Assembly: GCA_024227565.1 (NCBI GenBank)
Contig: JAAEUE010000265.1
Span: 1-63,935, forward strand
DNA: 63,935 bases
Source: Alphaproteobacteria bacterium
GTDB taxonomy: Bacteria; Pseudomonadota; Alphaproteobacteria; Rhizobiales; CAJQND01
Direction of reading: 5' to 3'
The position numbers and the translations under genes are program-made. Within the stretch, counting starts at the first letter, position 1. Each line of letters opens with the position of its first letter. A model generated the notes under the pieces. It was not told the origin of the DNA. It searched no databases and was given only the letters and a program-made list of their open reading frames with translations. Positions 55,435 through 63,901 of this stretch are shown here, piece after piece.

Positions 55435-57858
55435 ATGACCAACCCAGCAGATCGCCATGCCCGGATCGTCATCATCGGCGGCGGCGCCATTGGTGCCTCC
55501 ACGGCCTGTCATTTGGCACGCGCCGGGGTGAGCGATGTTCTGGTTCTGGAAAAATCACAACTTACCAACGGCTGCACCTGGCATGCGGCCGGCCTTGTGG
55601 GCCAGCTGCGAGGCAAGCGGAACCTCACCCGGCTGATGCAGAACTCGGTTGCCGTGTTCGACCGCCTGGAGGAAGAGGCCGGCGCAGCTGTTGACTGGAA
55701 GAAGGTGGGCTCCTTGCGCCTGGCCGCCAGCAAGGACCGCTGGAGCGAGATCCGCCGCTCGATGACGCAAGCCAAGAGTTTCGGCGTGGAGTGTGAGGCG
55801 CTCTCTGCGGGCGAAGCGAAAAAGCTGTTCCCCTATATCGAGACAGACGGGATCGAAGGCGCCGCCTTCATCCCTGGTGATGGCTACATAGACCCCTATG
55901 CCCTGACCCATGCCTATGCCAAAGCGGCGCGGGCCGGCGGTGTGAAGATCCAGGAGGGGGTGACTGTCACCGACGTGGTGGTCAAAGACCGCCGGGTTAC
56001 CGGTGTTGTGACAGACCACGGAACCATCGGCTGCGATATCCTCGTGAACTGCGCCGGCCTGTGGGCCAAACGGGTTGGGGAAATGGCCGGTGTGAAGCTG
56101 GCTGCTGGGGTTGTGGAGCACCAGTATTTCCTCACCGAAAAGGCGCTGGAGTTTGACCCCACGCTGACGACGTTGCGGGATCCTGATCACAATTTCTATT
56201 TGAAGCCCGACACCGGTGCGTTCGCCATTGGCGGCTGGGAAGATGGCTCAAAGGGCTGTTGGCGAGGGCGACCGCCTTTGGATTTCGGGCGCGAATTGTT
56301 CCCGGCCAATTTGGACCGGCTTGAGCTGTTCGCATTGCCGGCTGCAGAGCGTTTGCCCGTGCTGAACGAAATCGGCATCCAAACGGTGATCAACGGACCG
56401 ATCCCGGTCTCTGCAGATGGCGAACCCATCATGGGACTGCCCCCAGAACTGGACAACTTCTTTGTGGCCTGCGCCTTCACCGCGGGCATTGCCGCCTCCG
56501 GCGGGGCAGGCGAGGCCATGGCGAACTGGATCCTGCATGGGGATCCGGGCATGGACCTGTGGGCCTTCGATGCCCGCCGCTTTGGCGCAGTGCATGCCCA
56601 GTCGCGCTATCTGGAGGAGCGGGCCATTGAGGCCTACGCGGCCTACTACAAGATCCATTGGCCAGGCGAAGAGGCCGAAGCGGGCCGCGGCCTGCGCCGT
56701 TCGCCGCTCTACGGGAGATTGAAAGCATCAGGCGCGGTGTATGGCTCCAAATTTGGGTGGGAGCGGCCAAACTGGTTTGCGCCCGCCGGCATGGACCCGG
56801 TTGATGAGCCCAGCTTTGAAGGCAAACCCAACTGGTTTGATGCGGTTGGCAGTGAATGCCAGGCGATCCGCGAACGGGTCGCCCTGATAGACCAATCCTC
56901 GTTCTCCAAATTCGAGGTTTCGGGCCCCGGTGCGCACCAGGCTCTTGAAGCCATCGCATCGAACAAAGTTCCTGAGCAACCCGGCCAGGCGGTCTACACC
57001 CAGCTGTGCAACGCAGGCGGCGGGATCGAGGCGGACCTGACGATTGTTCATCGGGCTGAAGACGCATTCCTTGTGGTGACCGGATCTGGCTTCGGTGTCC
57101 GCGATAGCAGCTGGATCGCACGGCAATTGCCAACCGATGGTTCCGTAACACTGCGGGAGGTGACGCAGGATTGGTCGACCATCAACCTGTGCGGTCCTTC
57201 GGCGCGCACGGTGCTGCAGGCAGCCACGGATGACGATGTAGGCAACGAGGCATTGCCCTTCTTGTCTGCCCGGACGATTGAAGTGGGACACGCCGAAGTG
57301 CTGGCGGTGCGCATTGGCTACGTAGGCGAGCTGGGCTGGGAGCTTTACGTGCCGCAAGCCTGTGCCGGCCACGTCTACGATACGCTGTGGGAGGCCGGGC
57401 AGGCTCACGGCATTGCCAATGCCGGATACAGAGCCGTGGAGGCATGCCGGCTGGAGAAGGGGTATGTCTATTGGTCCGCCGACATTGGGCCTGATGTGAA
57501 CCCCTACGAGGCAGGGCTTGGCTTCTGCGTGGCGCTGGACAAGGGCGAGTTCACAGGCCGCAGCGCCCTTGAAGAGATCAGGGGGCAAAACCGCCGCCGC
57601 CGGCTGGTTACATTGGCGCTGGACGGTTTCGTGCCGCTGCATGGCAGCGAACCGGTGCTGTGTGACGGCGAACTCATGGGTGCGGTCACGAGCGCGGGCT
57701 ATGGACACGAGGTTAAGCACACCATCGCCTTTGCGCTTTTGCCGTCTGATGTTGGAATGGACACGCCGCTCGAGGTGGAAGCGTTCGGCAGCACATTCAA
57801 GGCCAAGACAACACGGCGCTGTCATTATGATCCGGCAATGGCGCGTCTGAAGGCTTAG
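55435..57858 (+). CDS. FAD-GcvT dehydrogenase (dimethylglycine/sarcosine dehydrogenase-like), second copy
   Basis: An 807-residue paralogue of the preceding protein with the same order: FAD motif IVIIGGGAIGASTACHLA, covalent-flavin candidate CTWHAAGLVGQLRGKRN, and GcvT domain with GGIEADLTIV, GELGWELYVP and AVEACRLEKGYVYWSADI. The pair is similar throughout but clearly diverged, for example GSTWH versus GCTWH, so they probably act on successive or different methyl groups instead of being a recent duplicate. Followed 16 bp later by the second kinase. Confidence 0.92.
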   Translation: MTNPADRHARIVIIGGGAIGASTACHLARAGVSDVLVLEKSQLTNGCTWHAAGLVGQLRGKRNLTRLMQNSVAVFDRLEEEAGAAVDWKKVGSLRLAASKDRWSEIRRSMTQAKSFGVECEALSAGEAKKLFPYIETDGIEGAAFIPGDGYIDPYALTHAYAKAARAGGVKIQEGVTVTDVVVKDRRVTGVVTDHGTIGCDILVNCAGLWAKRVGEMAGVKLAAGVVEHQYFLTEKALEFDPTLTTLRDPDHNFYLKPDTGAFAIGGWEDGSKGCWRGRPPLDFGRELFPANLDRLELFALPAAERLPVLNEIGIQTVINGPIPVSADGEPIMGLPPELDNFFVACAFTAGIAASGGAGEAMANWILHGDPGMDLWAFDARRFGAVHAQSRYLEERAIEAYAAYYKIHWPGEEAEAGRGLRRSPLYGRLKASGAVYGSKFGWERPNWFAPAGMDPVDEPSFEGKPNWFDAVGSECQAIRERVALIDQSSFSKFEVSGPGAHQALEAIASNKVPEQPGQAVYTQLCNAGGGIEADLTIVHRAEDAFLVVTGSGFGVRDSSWIARQLPTDGSVTLREVTQDWSTINLCGPSARTVLQAATDDDVGNEALPFLSARTIEVGHAEVLAVRIGYVGELGWELYVPQACAGHVYDTLWEAGQAHGIANAGYRAVEACRLEKGYVYWSADIGPDVNPYEAGLGFCVALDKGEFTGRSALEEIRGQNRRRRLVTLALDGFVPLHGSEPVLCDGELMGAVTSAGYGHEVKHTIAFALLPSDVGMDTPLEVEAFGSTFKAKTTRRCHYDPAMARLKA

Positions 57859-57874
57859 ACAGAGGAGAGGGACT

Positions 57875-58825
57875 ATGGGTGATGATGGACTAGACCTTGC
57901 GCGGGACGCCTTGGCCCAATTGCCGGCGTTTGCGGGCATTGATCCTGCCAGCGCGAAAATTGAGCGTTTAGGCGGGCTGACCAATCTGGTGTTCCGGGTT
58001 TCGCAGGGCGACAATGTGTTGTGCCTTAGGCTCCCGGGGGCAGGCACGGAGGAATACATCAACCGCGCCGATGAAGCCCAGGCCGCCCGCGAGGCGGCCA
58101 AGGCTGGTGTCAGCCCTGGGGTTCTCTATGCGGATCCAGACACCGGCATCATGGTCTCTGAGTTCGTGGACGGCGCGGTGACAATGACGCCTGAGGAATT
58201 CACCGCCCGCGCCGGCTCTCCGGGCCGCGCAGGGGAGGCCTTCAAAAAACTTCACAGCTCTGGCGCCAAGTTCAATTTCCAGTTCGAGCTGTTCTCCATG
58301 ATCGATGAATACCTGGGCATTCTTTCCGGGAAGACTGTGGATCTGCCGGACGGCTATCACGATGTGCTGGAAGAAGCCAAAGCCGTGCGCCAGGCGCTGG
58401 AAGCGCACCCGCTGCCGAGTGCTGCGTGTCATTGCGATCCTTTATGTGAGAATTTCCTCGATACAGGCTCGCGGATGTGGATCGTAGATTGGGAGTATTC
58501 AGGCATGAACGACCCTATGTGGGATCTGGGTGATCTCTCGGTAGAGGGCGGCTTCAGCGCGGAACAGGACGAGGAGATGATCCAGGCCTATTTCGGCGGG
58601 GAACCGGGAGCTGATGAGCGCGGACGGATCATCATCTACAAGGCAATGTGTGATCTGCTGTGGACCTTATGGGGCCTTATCCAGCACGCCAATGAGAACC
58701 CGGTGGATGATTTCTGGGCCTATTCGGTAGGGCGCTTTGAGCGCTGCAAGGCGCTTATGGCCCAGCCCGAATTCGCCCAGCACGTGGCGGCTGTGGCTGC
58801 GGGGCCTTCGAATACGGCATCCTGA
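57875..58825 (+). CDS. Choline-kinase-like phosphotransferase, second copy
   Basis: A 316-residue protein of the same fold as the first kinase but only distantly similar. Nucleotide loop LGGLTNLVFRV near 31, catalytic loop ACHCDPLCENFLD near 187, metal motif WIVDWEYSGMNDPMWDLGDLS. This wording is closer to the bacterial choline/ethanolamine kinase group. GAGGAG before the ATG sets the start. Last gene of the operon. Two diverged kinases around two dehydrogenases suggest two phosphorylation steps or two substrates. Confidence 0.9.
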   Translation: MGDDGLDLARDALAQLPAFAGIDPASAKIERLGGLTNLVFRVSQGDNVLCLRLPGAGTEEYINRADEAQAAREAAKAGVSPGVLYADPDTGIMVSEFVDGAVTMTPEEFTARAGSPGRAGEAFKKLHSSGAKFNFQFELFSMIDEYLGILSGKTVDLPDGYHDVLEEAKAVRQALEAHPLPSAACHCDPLCENFLDTGSRMWIVDWEYSGMNDPMWDLGDLSVEGGFSAEQDEEMIQAYFGGEPGADERGRIIIYKAMCDLLWTLWGLIQHANENPVDDFWAYSVGRFERCKALMAQPEFAQHVAAVAAGPSNTAS

Positions 58826-58833
58826 CAGAAAAA

Positions 58834-58958
58834 AGCCCGGCGCTAGAGCAACCTCCGAGCAGACGGTATCGTCTGGTCGGAGATAAGTTGCTCGTCCATA
58901 ACGATAATCTGGAGCATATTCCGCTCAATATGAGCGAAATATGCTCTAGGGCCGGGCT
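58834..58958 (-). terminator. Intrinsic terminator split by a repeat insertion
   Basis: The arms agcccggc (58834-58841) and gccgggct (58951-58958) are perfect complements now separated by the RIME-like repeat. Without the repeat they would form an eight-base stem with loop gctagg. Read leftwards, the stem is followed by tttttt, so it served as the terminator of the L,D-transpeptidase gene. Function with the 107-bp insert in the loop is uncertain. Confidence 0.8.
58843..58949 (-). repeat. RIME-like two-hairpin repeat, full copy 3 (107 bp)
   Basis: Inverted relative to copies 1 and 2, with intact CTAG at both ends. Reverse-complemented, it reads ctagagcatatttcgctcat, then ccagattatcgttatgg, then the second hairpin with cgaccagacg, matching copy 2 along its length. 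It is inserted in the loop of a transcription terminator between convergent genes. Confidence 0.92.
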
Positions 58959-58983
58959 TCGAACTTCACTTTGAGAAGTGTGA

Positions 58984-59544
58984 TCAGTCGACAATCACCT
59001 TCGCACCAACCTGTGCATGCTTGTACAGGTCGATAATGTTCTCGTTCGTCAGCCGAATGCAGCCACTCGAGACTGACGTACCGATTGTCCAGGGCTGCGC
59101 CGTTCCGTGAATCCGGTACAGCGTGTTTCCTAGATACAAAGCGCGCGCGCCAAGAGGGTTGTCCGGGCCGCCGGGCATGACCTTTGGCAGATCAGGCTCG
59201 CGCTCCAACATTTCCTGGGGAGGACGCCATGCGGGCCAGGTGGCCTTGCGTGTGATGGTTTCGGTTCCATTCCACTTAAAGCCCCAACGGCCAACGCCAA
59301 TGCCGTAGCGGATGGCTCTGCCGTTCCCTTTGACGATCCACAGAAACTTTCTGCGGGTCGAAATGATGATGGTTCCGGGCTTTTCATTCGTGGAATAATC
59401 GACTTCTTTGCGGTCGAATTTACGGTTCAGCTTCCAGCTTTGTGCCGTGAAGTTGAACTTTTTGGCGGCAACGGCCGCGCCGGAGAATGCAGTTCCGGCG
59501 ATGGACAAGGCCAATGCTGCCAGAGCTATAGTGCGAAAGTGCAT
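58984..59544 (-). CDS. L,D-transpeptidase (YkuD domain)
   Basis: A 186-residue exported enzyme with a signal peptide (1-27, ending AVAAK). The YkuD active site is YRIHGTAQPWTIGTSVSSGCIRL, with catalytic Cys in SSGCIRL and its His upstream. These enzymes form 3-3 crosslinks in peptidoglycan or attach proteins to it. AGAGGAAA about ten bases before ATG 59544 supports this start. Its natural terminator appears split by a repeat. Length is normal for the single-domain alphaproteobacterial type. Confidence 0.93.
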   Translation of the reverse strand: MHFRTIALAALALSIAGTAFSGAAVAAKKFNFTAQSWKLNRKFDRKEVDYSTNEKPGTIIISTRRKFLWIVKGNGRAIRYGIGVGRWGFKWNGTETITRKATWPAWRPPQEMLEREPDLPKVMPGGPDNPLGARALYLGNTLYRIHGTAQPWTIGTSVSSGCIRLTNENIIDLYKHAQVGAKVIVD

Positions 59545-59742
59545 GGTCCGAATTTCCTCTAATCTAACACGTTCCAAAGTATCTGCCGCATCAACGCCAA
59601 GATGAACCGCTGTACAATCATACAGATAATTTGAGTTGCCCTTATTGGCCTCATTTGGCCACCGCTCGTCAAGCCCTTGGCGAAAATGTGATCGAAATTA
59701 GGCAGCGTGTGTTGCAGACTTGCATCGGCCTTTAACGACGCT

Positions 59743-60171
59743 TCAGCGCGGACCAGGCACCTTTAGTGGCGGCGGCAGATCAGACATATCTTCATACTGC
59801 TGAGGCGCTGGAGGTGGCAATTTTGGCTCTACAGCGCCAGTTACGGCAGGTTCACCGCGGTCTTGAGGCGGCGGAACGCGATGCACCGCGGCGGTCTCAA
59901 CGGAGTAATTGTCTTCATAGCGTCCGATGTTGGTCTCGATTACCACATCCTGGGGGCCGCCGATCAACAGCAGATGCTCCTCGTTGTCTCGGCGGATCAG
60001 AACAAGATGGCGCAACTTGTCCAGCTCCCGAAACTCGGTCACCGCAAGGCGGCTGCCTCGCTTGCCCCGCACTTCGCCGCCAATCCTCCGGAATATTGCG
60101 ATTGCGATGAAGATAAACAGCAGGATGATGGCGATGGCGCCACCAATTTTGATAAGATCGTCTGTGCTCAT
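59743..60171 (-). CDS. fliO: FliO-like flagellar biosynthesis protein
   Basis: A 142-residue protein with one N-terminal membrane helix (about 10-28), a small cytoplasmic beta domain (LDKLRHLVLIRRDNEEHLLLIGGPQDVVIETNI, the FliO hallmark) and a Pro-rich tail (about 100-142). FliO helps assemble the flagellar type III export gate. No other flagellar gene is in this window; the isolated position and weak family conservation leave some doubt. It is divergent from cckA. Confidence 0.75.
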   Translation of the reverse strand: MSTDDLIKIGGAIAIILLFIFIAIAIFRRIGGEVRGKRGSRLAVTEFRELDKLRHLVLIRRDNEEHLLLIGGPQDVVIETNIGRYEDNYSVETAAVHRVPPPQDRGEPAVTGAVEPKLPPPAPQQYEDMSDLPPPLKVPGPR

Positions 60172-60461
60172 ATCCGCCCGGCGGCCACCCTCCGCCCAAT
60201 TTCAAACCACGCCTTGCGCCGGGTGACGCGATTCGGCCGGTTTGTTCCACTCCTACCCGCAAACTAGCATTTTTTAAGGCAGGGTAAAGGCGTGATCGAT
60301 CAAGATTGACGCCATGTTGTGTCCTTGCGGCGTTGCTCAGCGCTCAAGTGTTGCACAGGGCTCCACTCTTCTTGCAAACAAGTGGAGAATCTCGCCTATA
60401 GTCGCCAGTGATTCGCACTGCCTGCGAATGGCTGCGGCAAACAGACCAAAACGGACCCTTG

Positions 60462-63026
60462 ATGACCAAAGACGACGCGACACAGACCGTTGCCGGTCAA
60501 CCGGTGCAACCGGCATTTCAGGCCTCTGAGCCGGCCCAGGCCGGTAACCCTATGGTTGCTCTGGTATTGGCGGTTCTTCTGGCTGGCGCGGCTGGCTTGA
60601 TTGCCTATCGTTTTGAAGGTGATGCGCCAGTTTGGTTGTTGGGTGGGGCGGCCGTGTTTTCCTTTTGCGGTTTGCTTGCGTTGATCGGCTGGATTGGCGG
60701 CGTTGTTCATTTCAGTCGAAAGTCGCGCCAGATCGTTTTCCTTGAAGGGGTTTTGAATGGGTTGAGCGACCCGGCCGTGGTGATTGATCTGCGCGGGCGG
60801 GTGGTGTTTGCGAACGGCCGATATGTGGGGCTCAGTTCATCGGCTGAACGCGCCAGAATGGTCGGGGTTGAAAACCTTTATGCCGGCTACCCGGAAGTGT
60901 CGGAGCTTGTCTACCGGCTGGCGCAAACCGGTAAGGAGGGCAAAGCTGGGCGCGAAGACTTCAAGCTGGCCGCGGGCAGCGCCGCGCCGGGCGCGCGGGC
61001 CGAAACCCCATCGTGGCATTCAATCTTCGTGGAGCCGGTGGTGCATGACGGCCGGCAGACACACACGATGTGGCGCATTGTCGACAATACGGATGCTCGG
61101 ATTTCGCAAGAAACAGCGTTTGAAAAACTGCAGGACATCATCCGCTACCTCGACGAAGCACCGGCAGGGTTTTTCTCCGCCACCTCATCTGGCGCCGTTG
61201 AATATATGAACGTGACGTTGGCAGAATGGCTGGGGTTTGATTTGATTGAGGCTGCCAGCGGCGCGGTTCAGGTCAGCCAGTTCACGCCGGCTGAAAGCGC
61301 CAAGCTGCTGAGCCGGGTCACGGCCAAACCGGGCGAGACGTTTGCCGACCTATTCGACATGGATGTTATTGCGCAAGATGGCAGGTCCATTCCGGTGCGC
61401 GTCCTTCATTCGGTGGAGTTTGATGAGGATGGCGCTGCAGGCGCCTCTCGCTCGTTGGTGCTCAAACAGCAAATCGGCAGCCGCAGCGTCCAGAGTTCCG
61501 GGTTGGCTGAGCTCAAGCTGCGGCGGTTCTTCAACAATGCCCCGATCGGCATTGCTGAAGTTGACGACACCGGGCGGATTCAGAGCTCAAATACCGCGTT
61601 GGCGACAACTGTTGGGCCGGTCGCGTCCGATACCAACATCATATCTCTTGTTGATGAACCGAGCCGCACTGCGGTGAAGGATGCAATAACCGCGGCGCGT
61701 CAAGGCAAACGCGTGCCGCCGCAGGATGTGAAATTCGGAAGCGGCGGCGAACAAGCGGGCAGGTCCGGCCAGATATTCTTTAGCCGAATGGACGATGCAG
61801 GCGACGATCCGGCCAGTGTGATCGTCTATACGGTTGACACAACTGAGCACAAAACTCTCGAATTGCAGTTTGCCCAATCTCAGAAGATGCAAGCTGTCGG
61901 ACAACTGGCCGGCGGTGTGGCGCATGACTTCAACAACATGCTGACGGCCATTATCGGTTTCTCCGATCTTTTGCTGGCCAAGCACCGGCCGACCGACCCG
62001 TCCTTCCAGGACATCATGAACATCAAACAGAATGCCAACAGGGCCGCCAATCTGGTGCGCCAGTTGCTGGCGTTCTCGCGCCGGCAGACCCTGCGGCCCG
62101 AGGTGCTCTCGCTGACGGATACGTTGAGCGATCTGGGCAATCTGCTGAACCGGCTGCTGGGTGAAAAGGTTGAGCTGGAGATTACCCACGGCCGTGACCT
62201 GGGCCTGGTGAAGGTTGACGTCAATCAGTTTGAACAGGTGGTCATGAACCTGGCCGTGAACGCGCGCGATGCCATGCCGGGCGGCGGGAGACTGGCGATC
62301 CGCACCTCCAACCTTGCCGAAGACGAAGCGGCAAAGGTTGATCCCTCGCTCATGCCGGCGGGTGAATATGTATTGTGCGAGGTGTCTGACACCGGAACGG
62401 GCATGGAAAAGGACGTGCTGGACAAGATCTATGAGCCGTTCTTCTCCACCAAGGAAGTGGGCAAGGGCACCGGGCTGGGGCTGGCTACGGTCTATGGCAT
62501 TGTCAAACAGACCGGCGGTTTCATTTTCTGCGACAGTGAACTGGAGAAAGGCACCACCTTCCGCATCTATCTTCCGCGCCACTATATGACCGCAGAGGAT
62601 GTGGCCCACGAAAAGGAAAGTGAACGCAAGGAAGTCAAACCGGCTGATCTCACTGGCGAGGGCACCGTGCTGCTGGTGGAAGATGAAGACGCTGTGCGGG
62701 CGTTTGCCTCGCGGGCCTTGGCCTCCAGGGGCTATAATGTGCTTGAAGCCGATAGCGGCGTTTCTGCGCTGGCGGTGATCGAGGAGCACGGCGGCGACAA
62801 GATTGATCTGGTGATCTCAGATGTGGTGATGCCGGAGATGGATGGCCCGTCACTGTTGAAGGAATTGCGCAAGCGCGAAATGTCCTCAAACGTGATCTTC
62901 ATTTCCGGCTATGCAGAAGACGCCTTTGCCAAGAACCTCGATGAGAACGAGAAGTTCTCGTTCCTGCCCAAACCCTTCTCGCTGAAGCAATTGGCCGGTG
63001 CGGTTAAGGAAGCCATGAAAGGCTGA
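60462..63026 (+). CDS. cckA: Hybrid sensor histidine kinase CckA
   Basis: An 854-residue inner-membrane kinase: two membrane helices (about 30-50 and 58-82), PAS-like regions (about 95-460), the dimerisation domain with His488 in GGVAHDFNNMLTAIIGF, ATPase domain (NLAVNARDAMPGGG, KGTGLGLATVYGIV) and a receiver with Asp787 in VISDVVMPEMDG. It phosphorylates CtrA via ChpT and governs the alphaproteobacterial cell cycle and motility. ATG 60462 is preferred over the upstream codon at 60408. Divergent from fliO, itself often CtrA-linked. Confidence 0.95.
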   Translation: MTKDDATQTVAGQPVQPAFQASEPAQAGNPMVALVLAVLLAGAAGLIAYRFEGDAPVWLLGGAAVFSFCGLLALIGWIGGVVHFSRKSRQIVFLEGVLNGLSDPAVVIDLRGRVVFANGRYVGLSSSAERARMVGVENLYAGYPEVSELVYRLAQTGKEGKAGREDFKLAAGSAAPGARAETPSWHSIFVEPVVHDGRQTHTMWRIVDNTDARISQETAFEKLQDIIRYLDEAPAGFFSATSSGAVEYMNVTLAEWLGFDLIEAASGAVQVSQFTPAESAKLLSRVTAKPGETFADLFDMDVIAQDGRSIPVRVLHSVEFDEDGAAGASRSLVLKQQIGSRSVQSSGLAELKLRRFFNNAPIGIAEVDDTGRIQSSNTALATTVGPVASDTNIISLVDEPSRTAVKDAITAARQGKRVPPQDVKFGSGGEQAGRSGQIFFSRMDDAGDDPASVIVYTVDTTEHKTLELQFAQSQKMQAVGQLAGGVAHDFNNMLTAIIGFSDLLLAKHRPTDPSFQDIMNIKQNANRAANLVRQLLAFSRRQTLRPEVLSLTDTLSDLGNLLNRLLGEKVELEITHGRDLGLVKVDVNQFEQVVMNLAVNARDAMPGGGRLAIRTSNLAEDEAAKVDPSLMPAGEYVLCEVSDTGTGMEKDVLDKIYEPFFSTKEVGKGTGLGLATVYGIVKQTGGFIFCDSELEKGTTFRIYLPRHYMTAEDVAHEKESERKEVKPADLTGEGTVLLVEDEDAVRAFASRALASRGYNVLEADSGVSALAVIEEHGGDKIDLVISDVVMPEMDGPSLLKELRKREMSSNVIFISGYAEDAFAKNLDENEKFSFLPKPFSLKQLAGAVKEAMKG

Positions 63027-63033
63027 CGCGGCT

Positions 63034-63816
63034 CTAAGACCAAGGACGTCCTTCGATCAACGCCTCTGCCAGGCTCTCCGACATGACCTTCAACAGCTGT
63101 TCGCCTTTCTCAGGATTGGCCCGGCGTGCATCGCCCAGCACGCCGCTCGGCGTAAGATCCGCAAATGAGCGCCAACGCATGATGGCGGGACTCAAAACCT
63201 CGGCCATGCCCAGATTGGGCCCGACCGCCTCGTCCAATCTAGTCTCGTCCACCAAGTCGGGATGGGTCACCATCATCATTGAGGTTTCGGCCTCGCACGC
63301 ATGGATCAATCCCTCTTGATCTTCGAGGATTTCAGCCACTGCGCCTGACTGTGATGCAAGCGTCCAATAGCTCGCCGTGGCGATGGGAAGCCCCAGGTCG
63401 CGAGTGAGATCGGTTGTCATCGCGCTCAACGCGGCCATGTTGCCGCCGTGCCCGTTGACGATTGCGATCTTTTCAAACCCCGCTCGCCTGATAGCATCGC
63501 AGAGCTCGTGCAACAGGGTGTGCCAGGTCTTGAGACTGAGCGTGAAACTGCCGCCGAGCTCCATATGATGCTCTGCCAGGCCCATCCACACGGTGGGAGC
63601 AACCACCACCGGACGTTCTTTTGCGACCTGAACAGCTGTGCGCCCACACACTTCGGTGCACAAGAATGTATCCACACCTGTCCCCAGGTGGGGGCCATGC
63701 TGTTCGGTGGAGGCCACCGGCAGAATAACCAGTGCTTTCGCTGCAGCCTTGGCCCGCAAGGTTTCGGCTGTCATGCGGTTCCAGAAAACCTCCTCGGCAT
63801 TTTGTTTCTCGCTCAT
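63034..63816 (-). CDS. Creatininase-family amidohydrolase
   Basis: A 260-residue metal hydrolase of the creatininase family. Metal ligands appear in ASTEQHGPHLGTGVDTF, VNGHGGNMAAL and HACEAETSMMM. Of three close ATGs, 63816 has AAGG at the best spacing. Members hydrolyse creatinine, formamides in riboflavin-type pathways, or peptides. The creatinine-to-sarcosine route would link it to the dehydrogenases 5 kb away, but no creatinase gene is present. It ends 8 bp from cckA, convergent. Confidence 0.88.
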   Translation of the reverse strand: MSEKQNAEEVFWNRMTAETLRAKAAAKALVILPVASTEQHGPHLGTGVDTFLCTEVCGRTAVQVAKERPVVVAPTVWMGLAEHHMELGGSFTLSLKTWHTLLHELCDAIRRAGFEKIAIVNGHGGNMAALSAMTTDLTRDLGLPIATASYWTLASQSGAVAEILEDQEGLIHACEAETSMMMVTHPDLVDETRLDEAVGPNLGMAEVLSPAIMRWRSFADLTPSGVLGDARRANPEKGEQLLKVMSESLAEALIEGRPWS

Positions 63817-63901
63817 CGTCATGTCCTTCACATCCCTTGATGGTCACAGCTTGTGTTCTGTGATCTTATGCTCAGCTGGACATTGATGGAAACTCCCTGT
63901 G

